A DNA stretch of 64,000 nt from Cytophagales bacterium (lineage in GTDB: Bacteria > Bacteroidota > Bacteroidia > Cytophagales > UBA9547), in contig JAAFIH010000001.1 in NCBI GenBank assembly GCA_013297755.1, positions 62,001 through 126,000 on the forward strand. The letters are read 5' to 3'. This document shows positions 37,877 through 47,191 of the stretch, piece by piece (position 1 is the first letter of the stretch; every line of letters begins with the position of its first letter). The notes under the pieces were generated by a model that saw only the letters and a program-made list of their open reading frames with translations, was not told the origin of the DNA and did no database searches. The position numbers and the translations under genes are program-made.

Positions 37877-38599
37877 GTGTTTCAAATTATTCCAGCAATA
37901 GACATTATAGATGGTAAATGTGTAAGATTAACCCAAGGGGATTATAATCAAAAAACTGAATACCATACAGACCCTCTCGAAGTGGCCAAAATGTTTGAAG
38001 ATAATGGAATCAAGCGATTGCACTTAGTAGACTTAGATGGTGCTAAACAAAAACAAGTAATAAATTATAAAGTTTTAGACACCATTGCTACAAAAACAAA
38101 TTTATTAATTGATTTTGGTGGTGGTTTGCAATCAGATAAAGATGTTCAAATAGCATTTGATTGTGGAGCAAAGCAAATTACAGGTGGTAGTATAGCAGTT
38201 AAAAATCCATCTATGTTTTTTGATTGGATAAATCAGTATGGAAGTGAAAAAATAATTTTAGGGGCAGATGCTAAAAATAGAAAAATTGCAGTTAGTGGAT
38301 GGCAAGAAACTTCTGAAATAGATATTTTTGAATTTATTAGTTCTTACACACAAAAAGGTGTAAAATATGTAATCAGTACAGATGTAGCAAAAGACGGCAT
38401 GCTAAAAGGGCCTTCTACAGATTTATATGCTCAAATGGAGACTCTTTTTCCTGATTTAAACATAATTGCTAGTGGTGGTGTAAGCTGCATGGCCGACATA
38501 GATGCTTTACAATCGCTTGCTATTCATGGAGTAATTGTAGGAAAGGCTATTTATGAAGGTAGAATATCCATGAAAGATATTAAAAAATTTTATAGTTGA
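37877..38599 (+). CDS. hisA: Phosphoribosylformimino-AICAR ribotide isomerase HisA
   Basis: A 240-aa TIM-barrel enzyme of histidine synthesis that isomerises ProFAR to PRFAR. It starts [22 protein letters not shown], with the catalytic Asp8-type residue and phosphate loops DFGGGLQ (about 78-84) and [12 protein letters not shown] (about 197-208). Asp in STDVAKDGM is the second catalytic acid. GTG start at 37877. No other his genes are in the window, which is unusual as hisA normally lies in a his operon. Confidence 0.95.
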   Translation: MFQIIPAIDIIDGKCVRLTQGDYNQKTEYHTDPLEVAKMFEDNGIKRLHLVDLDGAKQKQVINYKVLDTIATKTNLLIDFGGGLQSDKDVQIAFDCGAKQITGGSIAVKNPSMFFDWINQYGSEKIILGADAKNRKIAVSGWQETSEIDIFEFISSYTQKGVKYVISTDVAKDGMLKGPSTDLYAQMETLFPDLNIIASGGVSCMADIDALQSLAIHGVIVGKAIYEGRISMKDIKKFYS

Positions 38600-38764
38600 T
38601 TTTTAAGAAATTGAGTTAATTTCAATTTCTTACTTCAAAATGACTGTTAGGTTAAAATAATTCAAAAAATACTTTAAAAATAAAAATCAAAAGTTTGTTA
38701 CATTACTTTTTTGTTATTTTTCTAAAATAAAATTAAAAACATCACATTTTGCCAAAAAATCGCC

Positions 38765-40864
38765 CTAATCCAACCTCAGCCCAATGGTAGTACCTTTGAT
38801 ATAGCGAGTTCCTGGCGACATAGTTTGGGTCTGCACTCTGCCTTTGCCAACAAAATTTACTTTAAGACCTTTGTTTTCGAGAATATACAGGGCATCTTTG
38901 AGCATCATGCCACGCACATCAGGCACCAAATGTTGAATCATTTTGCGATTTCGCCACGTGATAGCATTGTTTGATACATCGGCCATCAACCAATCATCAT
39001 CGCCTCCATGGTGAGATATACCAAATTCGTTGCACAAAAATTTTAAATCTTTGTTGCTGCCCGAACGCACCAATGGAAAATTAAACATCAGATTTTGTTC
39101 TGGGGCTTTCAGTTCTTTGTGCATTTCGGCATCCAAGGCATAAATCTTGTCCGACATTTCTTTAAAAACGGGAGCTGACACATCGCTCCCCATTTGGCTA
39201 AATCCTTTGGGTTCGCTTATTACTACAATGCAACTATATTTTGGATTATCGGCCGGGAAAAAACCGCAAAACGAGGTGTAATAACTTTTTGTATACAATC
39301 CTTTTTTTCTGATTTGAGCAGTGCCTGTTTTGCCAGCAATCAAATAATTGTCGGTATGAATGTTTTTGGCTGTACCTGATTCTACTACTTCTACCATCAT
39401 TGCTTTTACCTTTTCTAATGTAGATTCCGAGCAAATATTGTCTTTTATTACTTCAGTTTCATATTGTTTTATCAACTTGTCTGATCTATATATTTCTTTT
39501 ACAATCATGGGTTTTATCATTTTACCACCATTGGCTACAGCATTGTAAAACGTGAGGGTATGAATTGGGGCTAGTGCAAGCTCATATCCAATAGACATCC
39601 AGGGGAGCGAAACCCCACTCCAGGTCTTATCAGATGGGTTTTTGATATATGGCACTGCCTCGCCCGACATCTGAAAGCCAATAGATTTATCTAATCCAAA
39701 CGAGCGAATGTATTGAATATATTTATTGGGATTGTCGCCAAAATGTTTTTGAACCAATTTTGCAACCCCAATATTTGACGATTTTGCAAAAATATCCTTG
39801 ATAGATAAATTACCATATCCTTCTGGTTTGGCATCTTTCAATATTCTATCATAAATCTTATAGCTTCCATTTTCGCAATTTACAGAATCATCCAATTCGA
39901 GGCCAGTATTTTCAAAAAGTGCCATCATGGTGGCTAGTTTAAAAGTAGAGCCAGGATCTGTCAATCCCTGATTACCAACGGCATAGTTATAAGCTTCGTA
40001 ATATCCAGCTGATTTTGCTTTTCCTAAATTAGCTATGGCTTTGATTTCCCCAGTTTTCACTTCCATCATCACTACACAGCCATATTCGGCATCATTTATT
40101 GTCAGATGATGCAACAAAGAACTTTCGGCCACATCTTGTAGATTGATGTCTATGGTTGTTTTTATATCAAGGCCATGCTCAGCCAAAACTTCGTTTTCGT
40201 CATGTATTGGTTTCCAGGCACCACCAGCCAATTTCCTAAAAAGTGCCTCTCCTTGAGTGCCACCCAACATTTTGTTAAAACTCATTTCTAGCCCTACACC
40301 ATTATTGTCTTCGTTTACAAACCCAATAGTTCGGTAGGCTAACAGATTTCCGTAAGGATGGTATCTTTTTTCTTGTTTTTCAAATATAGCTCCACCTTTG
40401 TTTCGACCAGCCCTAAACACAGGCCATTTTTGTATATTTTTTTTATCCTGAAAATTCAATGTTCTGGTATTGAGTATAATGTATTTCTCATCTTTTTCGA
40501 GCCTTGCATTTTTGATTTTTCGTTTATAATCTTGAGCTGACAAATCGCCAAAAAAATGTGATAGTTTTATAGACAAACTATCAATACCACGATTAAATGT
40601 AGTGTCGTGAGGTGCCTTTGGATCCATAGCAAGTTTATAAAAAGGCAGTGAAGTGGCCAGTAAGCTGCCATCGTTTGCATAAATATTGCCTCTTGTGGCA
40701 GGCAAATCCATGTATCTTAAACTTATGCGTTCGGCTTTTTTTCGCCATTTATCACCTTGCACATATTGAATATATGCAATTTTGCCTACAACAGCTAAAG
40801 CTGATAATACGCAAATTAAAAAAGCAATTCTTACTCTCAGTAATATATTTGCCTTGATAGACAT
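38765..40864 (-). CDS. ftsI: Penicillin-binding protein FtsI (PBP3-type transpeptidase) with PASTA domain
   Basis: A 699-aa septal peptidoglycan transpeptidase. One N-terminal membrane anchor (about residues 12-33), a dimerisation domain containing RGNIYANDGSLLA (about 58-70), and the transpeptidase domain with all three motifs: STFK at 306-309 (acyl-Ser306), SSN at 362-364, KTG at 512-514. A C-terminal PASTA repeat (about 640-699, VPDVRGMMLKDALYILENKG) is usual for the Bacteroidota form. Normally part of the dcw cluster with ftsL and murE; neither neighbour is present, so the gene is isolated here. Confidence 0.95.
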   Translation of the reverse strand: MSIKANILLRVRIAFLICVLSALAVVGKIAYIQYVQGDKWRKKAERISLRYMDLPATRGNIYANDGSLLATSLPFYKLAMDPKAPHDTTFNRGIDSLSIKLSHFFGDLSAQDYKRKIKNARLEKDEKYIILNTRTLNFQDKKNIQKWPVFRAGRNKGGAIFEKQEKRYHPYGNLLAYRTIGFVNEDNNGVGLEMSFNKMLGGTQGEALFRKLAGGAWKPIHDENEVLAEHGLDIKTTIDINLQDVAESSLLHHLTINDAEYGCVVMMEVKTGEIKAIANLGKAKSAGYYEAYNYAVGNQGLTDPGSTFKLATMMALFENTGLELDDSVNCENGSYKIYDRILKDAKPEGYGNLSIKDIFAKSSNIGVAKLVQKHFGDNPNKYIQYIRSFGLDKSIGFQMSGEAVPYIKNPSDKTWSGVSLPWMSIGYELALAPIHTLTFYNAVANGGKMIKPMIVKEIYRSDKLIKQYETEVIKDNICSESTLEKVKAMMVEVVESGTAKNIHTDNYLIAGKTGTAQIRKKGLYTKSYYTSFCGFFPADNPKYSCIVVISEPKGFSQMGSDVSAPVFKEMSDKIYALDAEMHKELKAPEQNLMFNFPLVRSGSNKDLKFLCNEFGISHHGGDDDWLMADVSNNAITWRNRKMIQHLVPDVRGMMLKDALYILENKGLKVNFVGKGRVQTQTMSPGTRYIKGTTIGLRLD

Positions 40865-40947
40865 AATTCAAATAAAATCTAAAACACTAAATTAATGGTT
40901 AGCATCTATTAAGCATCCACATAATGAAATTATTTATAATTTATTAT

Positions 40948-41041
40948 TCAATGTCATTCAAATAAGTATCAGATTATTTTTATCCTTTGGTGAAAGACGA
41001 TGATAAAGGCAATAAATAATGCCTAGGCAAACGATATTGAT
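40948..41041. repeat. Family B palindromic repeat, copy B2
   Basis: Left end TCAATGTCATTCAAATAAG, middle ATTTTTATCCTTTGGTGAAA, then GATAAAGGCAATAAATAATG and right end CAAACGATATTGA. Matches B1 and B4 over the whole length, with the 8-9 terminal bases inverted at each end. Confidence 0.75.
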
Positions 41042-41151
41042 TTTATTATTACAAAAAATTTAGATGCTTGATTATAATTATTTTTTGTTATTAAAAGTGA
41101 AATAAAAAATAGTTTTAAAAAAACGTAAAAAGTTTAAAAAAATGATATTTC

Positions 41152-41247
41152 AAACCGAAAATTAAAGTTGCATACCTATAACTTTTATCCCACCTGGGGA
41201 GAAATTAAAAGAGGGATTTAAAATAAAAATGTAATATTTATTTTTCG
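41152..41247. repeat. Family A palindromic repeat, copy A2 (right end shortened)
   Basis: Starts AAACCGAAAATTAAAG, shares the CTGGGGAGAAATTAAAAGAG core and TTTAAAATAAAAATGTAAT, and ends at TTTTTCG, where other copies continue GGATCAA. The attC-like palindrome begins at that point, so the two have fused. Confidence 0.72.
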
Positions 41248-41373
41248 TTTTGCAGATTTGAGAAGGCGGGGATTTTTAGCATTAAACTTCATTAGATGCA
41301 CAAAACTTGAATTAAGAACTTCACTTTCATAGAAGCACGAAACCCCCGCTTTTGCAAAACGGCTGTTATAGCC
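41246..41373 (-). repeat. attC-like long imperfect palindrome at the 3' end of the DUF1648 gene
   Basis: Read on the minus strand (gene direction) it starts GGCTATAACAGCC, then CGTTTTGCA, then GCGGGGGTTT. After about 65 bases come AAATCCCCGC, an asymmetric bulge, and TGCAAAACG. Outer arms (41246-41254 with 41353-41361) pair over 9 bp; inner arms (41266-41275 with 41340-41349) pair over 10 bp with one mismatch. The same GTTATAGCC motif (41933-41941, minus strand) precedes the gene. This geometry resembles an integron cassette recombination site. Confidence 0.55.
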
Positions 41374-41393
41374 AGTGCTTTCTTTCTTCGTCA

Positions 41394-41894
41394 TTATTTT
41401 GTCGCTTTAAATGATTTTACTACGAAATATATCAAAGGAATAAAAATTAGTCCTAATGTCATTGGTAAAAACCAAATTCCAAGTCCGTCCGCTTGTCCGT
41501 TTGCATTTTGAATTGTCTTGAATGCAATTAGTCCGAAAATGACAACAATAATGAGTTTCAAATATCTAATCATTCTTGTTGCATTTGTATATTGTCTTAA
41601 TGCGTTGTCTTGTGTTATGTTGGTCGGATAATTAAAAATATGAGGAAACTTATTTAGGATTGTCAGACTAACAAATAGAACTGTTGCTATTAGTGGCAAA
41701 GTCAAAATAGTCGCCTTTCCACCAAATCCGTCCGCTTGTCCTGCTCCATTATAATGTGTCGGAATAGTTTCAGGCAGGTTTGCATAGTTTGTAATTGTTA
41801 AGCCCCAAACAGAAATAATTAAAATCCAACCAATAATTTCAAAAGTTTTGTCGGCTGTTGTGAGTTCTAATTTAATTTTTGGTCTTTCTTCCAT
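41394..41894 (-). CDS. DUF1648-domain membrane protein in a cassette-like setting
   Basis: A 166-aa membrane protein (ATG at 41894; a TTG two codons earlier is also in frame). About four helices, with the DUF1648 signature LPETIPTHYNGAGQADGFGGK at about 45-64 (key PETIPTHYNG and DGFGGK), found in many small membrane proteins including SdpI relatives. Function unknown; some SdpI members give immunity to a secreted toxin, but nothing here shows that. The gene is bracketed by GTTATAGCC before and GGCTATAAC plus a long palindrome after, and has no shared operon, so it looks like an independently mobile cassette. Confidence 0.72.
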   Translation of the reverse strand: MEERPKIKLELTTADKTFEIIGWILIISVWGLTITNYANLPETIPTHYNGAGQADGFGGKATILTLPLIATVLFVSLTILNKFPHIFNYPTNITQDNALRQYTNATRMIRYLKLIIVVIFGLIAFKTIQNANGQADGLGIWFLPMTLGLIFIPLIYFVVKSFKATK

Positions 41895-42034
41895 TGTCAA
41901 TTTATTTTTTTGGTTGTCGTCTTTTTAGCATTGGCTATAACGTTTCAATTTAAGAAAATTATTTGAATTTAACTTTAGATATTATCTATCTTAAAAATAA
42001 TATGAATAATTTAATTAAAAATTATTAAAAAATA

Positions 42035-43420
42035 CTAAAATAAACTATAAACACTATCTGGTAAAATACCCAATATGAATATTAAAGCAATACAAGTAAT
42101 CAAAATGGCTTTAAAACCTATACTGGCTTCTACTTCAAATGGTTGAAGCGTTTCTTTAAAATACATAGCTATTATTACTTTGAAATAGTAATAAATACCA
42201 ATGATAGCATTAACAATAGCTACTAAAGCTACCCACGGATAGCCACCATCCATACAAGAACTAAGGATATAAAATTTGGCAAAAAAACCTGCCGTGAGAG
42301 GTATACCAGCCAAAGATAATGTGCCTACTGTCATGGCCAAAGCCAACAAAGGATTCTTTTTGGATAATCCATTAAATACTTCTATATTTACACTTCCTGA
42401 GGCATACTCTACGCCCATTACTACCGAAAAGCACACAAAAGAGGCCAAAGCATAAGCCACGCCATAAAAAACAATAGTACTACCTGCCCAATCGCTAGCT
42501 ACTAATATAGAAATGAGCATAAATCCTGCGTGAGAAATACTTGAATACGCCAACAAACGCTTGATATTGGTTTGAAACACTGCCGAAATGCTTCCTACAC
42601 TTATAGTTAGCACAATAATGGCAGCTAAAACTTGCAACCAAACAAAATCTACGTCTAAAAAACAGTTGTAAAACAAACGATAAAAAGCGGCAAGTCCAGC
42701 AATTTTTACAGCTGTACCCATAAATGTAGTAACCAAAGTAGGAGCTCCTTCATACACATCTGGTGTCCAAAAATGAAATGGTACTGCCGAAACTTTAAAC
42801 AACAAACCAGCTAAAACCAACAAAATACCAATAGCAAGCAAAGGACTTGTTTTGGCAGAAGCACTATTGGCGATGTATTCTTGGATAGAATCTACATGAA
42901 AAGCACTTGTTTCGCCATAAATCAATGTGATGCCCATCAACAACAAACCTGAAGCAAAAGCTCCCATCAAAAAATATTTGACAGATGATTCGTTAGAACT
43001 TATACTTTTGCGATTGCTTCCTGCCAAGATATACACAGGTATAGACATGATTTCGATACCTACAAACAACATTGATAAATGATCAAAACACACCATCGTA
43101 ACCATGCCTATCAACGAAAACACAAACAAAGCAATATGTTCAGTTTTATAATTTTTGACATCAGCAAAATGATACCCAGAAACAGCAATTATCATGGCCG
43201 TAAGTGTACACAAAACTACGCTCATGGCAATAGCAAAGTTGTCAAAATAAGCCATATCATTGAAATATGCCAAATCTGCATTCCAACCCAAGGTAAATAA
43301 TGCAGCAGCTGTTAAAATTCCTATTACAACTGTAGCAATTACAATTCTGATATTAGGTTTAAACAACCCAATAATCATCGAAAAAAGACCTACTAAGGAT
43401 AAAATAATTATAGAAATCAT
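42035..43420 (-). CDS. nuoN: NADH-quinone oxidoreductase subunit N
   Basis: A 461-aa antiporter-like membrane subunit of complex I with about 14 helices. The core proton-pump helix has SVKYFLMGAFASGLLLMGI with the conserved Lys, then KVSAVPFHFWTPDVYEGAPTLVT (key PFHFWTPDVYEGAP), and LAYSSISHAGFMLI. This matches NuoN/ND2. It starts ten bases after nuoM, the usual order, so the two are co-transcribed. A second nuoN-like gene lies at 53568-55001. Confidence 0.93.
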   Translation of the reverse strand: MISIIILSLVGLFSMIIGLFKPNIRIVIATVVIGILTAAALFTLGWNADLAYFNDMAYFDNFAIAMSVVLCTLTAMIIAVSGYHFADVKNYKTEHIALFVFSLIGMVTMVCFDHLSMLFVGIEIMSIPVYILAGSNRKSISSNESSVKYFLMGAFASGLLLMGITLIYGETSAFHVDSIQEYIANSASAKTSPLLAIGILLVLAGLLFKVSAVPFHFWTPDVYEGAPTLVTTFMGTAVKIAGLAAFYRLFYNCFLDVDFVWLQVLAAIIVLTISVGSISAVFQTNIKRLLAYSSISHAGFMLISILVASDWAGSTIVFYGVAYALASFVCFSVVMGVEYASGSVNIEVFNGLSKKNPLLALAMTVGTLSLAGIPLTAGFFAKFYILSSCMDGGYPWVALVAIVNAIIGIYYYFKVIIAMYFKETLQPFEVEASIGFKAILITCIALIFILGILPDSVYSLF

Positions 43421-43429
43421 GGTATGTTG

Positions 43430-44905
43430 TTACTTCAATATATTTGAAATGCTTAATGATTTATTGGCCAACAAACCAGCCAAATCAGCCGAATAGGTGG
43501 ATGTAAATTGTAAGATTAAGTTAGGATATACCCCTAAGGCTAGAATAATAAAACAAATGGGTACAACAACAAGCATTTCTGAAAGTGTTAAATCTTTGAA
43601 ATTGGATGTAGTTTGATTGGATTCGCCAAGCATGATGTTTTTGTACATTCGTAATGAATATACTGCTCCCAAAATAATGGTAAGCCCAGCCACAGCTCCT
43701 ATCCACATATTATATTTATACAAAGACATCAATAATAAAAATTCTCCTGCAAAACCATTGGTTAGCGGCAAAGCCACATTACCAAGCATAATAATTACAA
43801 ATGAAACTGCTAGCTTAGGAGCAGTGTGTACTATACCACCCAAGTTCTCTATTTGGCGAGTGCCAGTACGCTGAGCTATAATTTCAAGGATAAAAAACAT
43901 TCCCACCACATTGATTCCATGATTAAACATTTGAATAATTGCTCCTTGTAAGCCTTCTACATTGCCTGTAAAAAGACCAGCTGCTATCAACCCTACGTGT
44001 GCTATCGATGAAAAAGCAATCAATCGTTTAAAATCTTTTTGTTGAATTGCAATAATACTAGCATAAATAATACCAATAACAGAAATTATTACTAATAAAT
44101 TAGACAAATTAAGGAATGATATTGGGAAAATGGGTATAATCCATCTGAAAATACCGAAAATTCCCATTTTCAACATAATACCTGACAAAAGCATGGTTGC
44201 AGGTGTAGGTGCAGTGGTGTAGGTGTCGGGTTGCCAAGTATGTAGCGGAAAAATAGGCATTTTAATTGCAAATGCAAGTAAAAAAGAGCCAAAGATTAAA
44301 AATTCGCCACTATTGCTCAAATCTAATGTACTAAGTACGTCCCACGAAAACGAATGTGGATATGGGGTTTGTAGATATATATATATGATGCCCAAAAGCA
44401 TAAACAAACTGCCAAAAATAGTGTAAATGAAAAATTTAAAAGTAACTTTTACTTTGTCTTCGCCACCCCAAATGGCAGCAATGAAATAGACTGGAATAAG
44501 GGCAGCTTCCCAAAATATATAAAACAAAAAACAATCGGCTGCACCAAAAACGCCAACCAGTGCACTTTGCATAAATAAAACGAGCCCATAAAAAGGAGCA
44601 TTGTCAGAATATGGTCTGTTGCTAAACGAGGATAATATAATCAAAGGAACTAAGATATTGGTAAGTAGAATCAACAATAAGCTTAATTTATCCATTTCAA
44701 GATAAAAAGATATGCCTAGAGAGGGTATCCAATCAGTTTTAAAAATTAAAGGCTCACTACTCGAAGTTAGATTAAAAACTACAAAAATGCTAAACAATAA
44801 CTGAACTAAAGAACCTAAAAGCGCTATTATTTTTGCTGATTTGCCCATCAAAAGACTCACAATTGCAAATAATGCGGGTAAAAACAATAATAATAATGCG
44901 TGCAT
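43430..44905 (-). CDS. nuoM: NADH-quinone oxidoreductase subunit M
   Basis: A 491-aa antiporter-like subunit of complex I, about 14 helices. Key segments: FYIFWEAALIPVYFIAAIWGG with the conserved Glu, the lysine helix VTFKFFIYTIFGSLFMLLG, PLHTWQPDTYTTAPTPATMLL (key PLHTWQPD) and LIAFSSIAHVGLIAAG. Length and motifs are standard for NuoM/ND4. It leads the nuoM-nuoN pair; nuoL and nuoK, expected upstream, are absent from the 480 bases before it. Confidence 0.95.
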   Translation of the reverse strand: MHALLLLFLPALFAIVSLLMGKSAKIIALLGSLVQLLFSIFVVFNLTSSSEPLIFKTDWIPSLGISFYLEMDKLSLLLILLTNILVPLIILSSFSNRPYSDNAPFYGLVLFMQSALVGVFGAADCFLFYIFWEAALIPVYFIAAIWGGEDKVKVTFKFFIYTIFGSLFMLLGIIYIYLQTPYPHSFSWDVLSTLDLSNSGEFLIFGSFLLAFAIKMPIFPLHTWQPDTYTTAPTPATMLLSGIMLKMGIFGIFRWIIPIFPISFLNLSNLLVIISVIGIIYASIIAIQQKDFKRLIAFSSIAHVGLIAAGLFTGNVEGLQGAIIQMFNHGINVVGMFFILEIIAQRTGTRQIENLGGIVHTAPKLAVSFVIIMLGNVALPLTNGFAGEFLLLMSLYKYNMWIGAVAGLTIILGAVYSLRMYKNIMLGESNQTTSNFKDLTLSEMLVVVPICFIILALGVYPNLILQFTSTYSADLAGLLANKSLSISNILK

Positions 44906-45385
44906 GAATATGAATTTACTTATTTTTTGATATTAATAAGGTATGTATGCATACCATAATTTCTGATTTTTTTTAAAGCCAAATTTTGATTGTGCAAAGT
45001 ATGGTTTTTTAGTCTTATTTTGCAAATCTAATCAAAATTTATTTTTTACCAAATTTTAAAAAAGTACTTTTAGAAGTAAAAGTATTTAGTTAAAAAAATA
45101 ATAACTTCTTTTTAAGATGATATTTTTTTGAAATCATCATTAAAGATGTTTTATGTTCTACCCTATTCTTTTTAATATCGAAAAAGATTCAAAAAATAAT
45201 CACAATTAGCGTAACAAAAAAGCAAGTAAAATTAAATCTAAAAAAAGCAAATCAAGTGTTATCCCTTTATTTTGAAACGTAAAAACCCTTATTTTAATAA
45301 AATAAAAGATACGATTGTTCTATTTTACCGATTAAAAATATACATTTGAATTAGATATATATGCCACTCAAACTACTTTGCTGAA
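44906..45385. other. Gene-free AT-rich spacer between divergent nuoM and response-regulator genes
   Basis: No open frame of note. TACATTTG at 45341-45348 fits the Bacteroidota -7 box for the response-regulator gene, about 38 bases before its ATG, with a TTG at 45315 some 23 bases upstream as a loose -33 element. The nuoM promoter should lie at the other end. No repeat was recognised. Confidence 0.5.
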
Positions 45386-45772
45386 ATGAAAATAACAATT
45401 ATAGATGACGATGAAATAAGCACGTTTGTAACCAACAAAGTGCTTTTAAAACATGATTCAAAAAAAGAAGTTACTACTTATTTGTCGCCCTTGGATGGAT
45501 TAAATAATTTCAAAAAGATGAATCATAAAGATTTGCTCCCTGATTTAATTTTACTGGATTTGAACATGCCAAAATTGAATGGATTTGAATTTTTAGATGA
45601 GCTTTACAAATCAAACGATATTTTTAAAAAAATAAAAATTTGCATTTTAACCAGTTCTACGAATAAAAGTGATTATGAAAAAAGCGAAAATTATAATTCA
45701 ATTATAGCTTTTATTACTAAACCACTTTCTATTGACAGTTTCGACAAATTATCAGATAAGCTATCGAAATAA
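45386..45772 (+). CDS. Single-domain response regulator 1
   Basis: A 128-aa CheY-like receiver domain with no output domain. Acidic pocket DDDE at about residues 7-10, phosphoacceptor Asp58 in LILLDLNMPKLNGFEF, a Thr/Ser at about 89-90 (LTSST) and Lys at about 112 (FITKPLS). It may relay phosphate or act by protein binding. A second receiver follows 15 bases later, and a PAS/His-helix protein after that, suggesting one phosphorelay. Cytoplasmic. Confidence 0.92.
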   Translation: MKITIIDDDEISTFVTNKVLLKHDSKKEVTTYLSPLDGLNNFKKMNHKDLLPDLILLDLNMPKLNGFEFLDELYKSNDIFKKIKICILTSSTNKSDYEKSENYNSIIAFITKPLSIDSFDKLSDKLSK

Positions 45773-45787
45773 AAAACTTCACTACTA

Positions 45788-46174
45788 TTGATTATGAAAA
45801 TAATGTTGATAGACGATGATAAACTAAGTATGTTTCTGACCCAGCAATTACTTGTTGTTGATGGTTCTGAAAACGAGGTACTAACATTTAATTCGGGAAG
45901 CAAAGCTTTGTTTTATCTACAGAAGACTGCCCCAAAAGATTATTTACCTGATTTAATATTATTAGATTTGGTAATGCCTGAAATGAATGGTGCAGAATTT
46001 TTAAAAGAAGTAAACAAAGGATTTGATTTTCATAAAAAGATAAAAGTTTGCATTTTGTCTAATTCATTAAATACAGAACTAATCCAAGAAGCAAAAAAAT
46101 ACTCAAATGTGGTTCAACACATCCATAAACCATTGAGAATGAAAGATTTTAAGCAACTACTCGAAAAAATATAA
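45788..46174 (+). CDS. Single-domain response regulator 2
   Basis: A 128-aa receiver domain closely related to the previous one: DDDK at about 9-12, Asp60 in LILLDLVMPEMNGAEF, Ser in ILSNSLN and Lys in HIHKPLR. The two are about 40 percent identical by eye, so likely an old tandem duplication. ATG at 45794 (third codon) is the more usual start. Same probable operon as its neighbours. Confidence 0.92.
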   Translation: MIMKIMLIDDDKLSMFLTQQLLVVDGSENEVLTFNSGSKALFYLQKTAPKDYLPDLILLDLVMPEMNGAEFLKEVNKGFDFHKKIKVCILSNSLNTELIQEAKKYSNVVQHIHKPLRMKDFKQLLEKI

Positions 46175-46262
46175 TTCATACCCATTTAGTAATAAAACAT
46201 AATTAGAGTAGAAATGTAGTTTTATGATTATTTGATTTTGATTTATTTTTTAACAACACAAC

Positions 46263-47165
46263 ATGAAAAATTTTATTAACTCTAATCTCTTTTATTATAT
46301 ACGAACCAACATGCAAGGGCAGTACTCGTATGTGAACGAACATTTTAAAAAAAAATTTGGATTTATTACTAATAATTTTATTGGTAGATTTACATCTGAT
46401 GCTATTCATCCAGATGATTTTTATAAATGTAAAGAAGCTGTATATTTTTGTCTACAAAATCCTACAAAAAAACAAATTATTGAAATTAGGAAACCAAACA
46501 GCGATGGAACCTATTTTTATTCTACTTGGGAGTTTTCGTTATATCAAAATTCTGACTTAAAAGAAACCGAAATTCAATGTATTGGTTTTGATGTAACAGA
46601 TAAACAACTACAGTTGCAATCAGTGATTGATAATTTACCAGATTTAGTGTATATTATCAATAAAAATGGCCTCATTGTGGATGTTTTTGTGCCATCGTTG
46701 ATAAAATATGAAAACATTATAGCACAAAATAAAAATAAAAGTATTTTTGAAGTATCGTGTTTTAAAAATATAATTTTTGAAGACATCTTAACCTATCTTG
46801 ATAAAAATGGAAGTTTGAAAAACAAGCAATACCATGCAGAAATAGAAAATCAAACTTTTTGGTATAATGCAAACATTACTGCTTTCAGATACAACAATCA
46901 AGATTGTATCCTTTGGGTTGCACGAGACATAACTGAAATTGTAGAAAATCAAAAGAAGTTGCTTCATCAAGATAAAGCCCTTACTGATATAGCACGTATA
47001 AATTCGCACAATTTACGCTCGCCAGTGGCACGTATTTTGGGCTTGTGCAATATCTTAGAGAATGATAAATTGAGTATTCATAATAGTGAAATCATCAAAT
47101 ATATAAAAGAAACGGCTTTGCTTTTGGATGTTGAAATCAAAAAAGTTTCAAAATTATCAAGCTAA
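46263..47165 (+). CDS. Two-PAS protein with histidine-kinase DHp helix but no ATPase domain
   Basis: A 300-aa cytoplasmic protein with two PAS-like domains (about residues 8-115 and 120-225; DLVYIINKNGLIV marks the second) then a dimerisation/phosphoacceptor helix with INSHNLRSPVARILGL, where His249 is the expected phosphorylation site. It ends about 50 residues later; no N, G1 or G2 box of an ATPase domain follows, and a terminator begins 26 bases after the stop. It could be a phosphotransfer protein fed by another kinase, or a degenerate kinase. The two receiver genes just upstream are natural partners. Confidence 0.82.
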   Translation: MKNFINSNLFYYIRTNMQGQYSYVNEHFKKKFGFITNNFIGRFTSDAIHPDDFYKCKEAVYFCLQNPTKKQIIEIRKPNSDGTYFYSTWEFSLYQNSDLKETEIQCIGFDVTDKQLQLQSVIDNLPDLVYIINKNGLIVDVFVPSLIKYENIIAQNKNKSIFEVSCFKNIIFEDILTYLDKNGSLKNKQYHAEIENQTFWYNANITAFRYNNQDCILWVARDITEIVENQKKLLHQDKALTDIARINSHNLRSPVARILGLCNILENDKLSIHNSEIIKYIKETALLLDVEIKKVSKLSS

Positions 47166-47191
47166 GATATTAATCTAAAGTCCAAAAAAAT

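Larger units (their letters stand above)
40865..41393. other. Repeat-rich spacer between ftsI and the DUF1648 gene
   Basis: No gene. In order it holds copy B2 (40948-41041), an A/T-rich stretch, copy A2 (41152-41247) and an attC-like palindrome (41246-41373). The ftsI promoter must lie in the first 80 bases. Confidence 0.7.

Noticed and set aside
41361-41373. Strict integron attC call
   Set aside because: GTTATAGCC does not satisfy GTTRRRY and no IntI gene is visible, so only an attC-like description is given.
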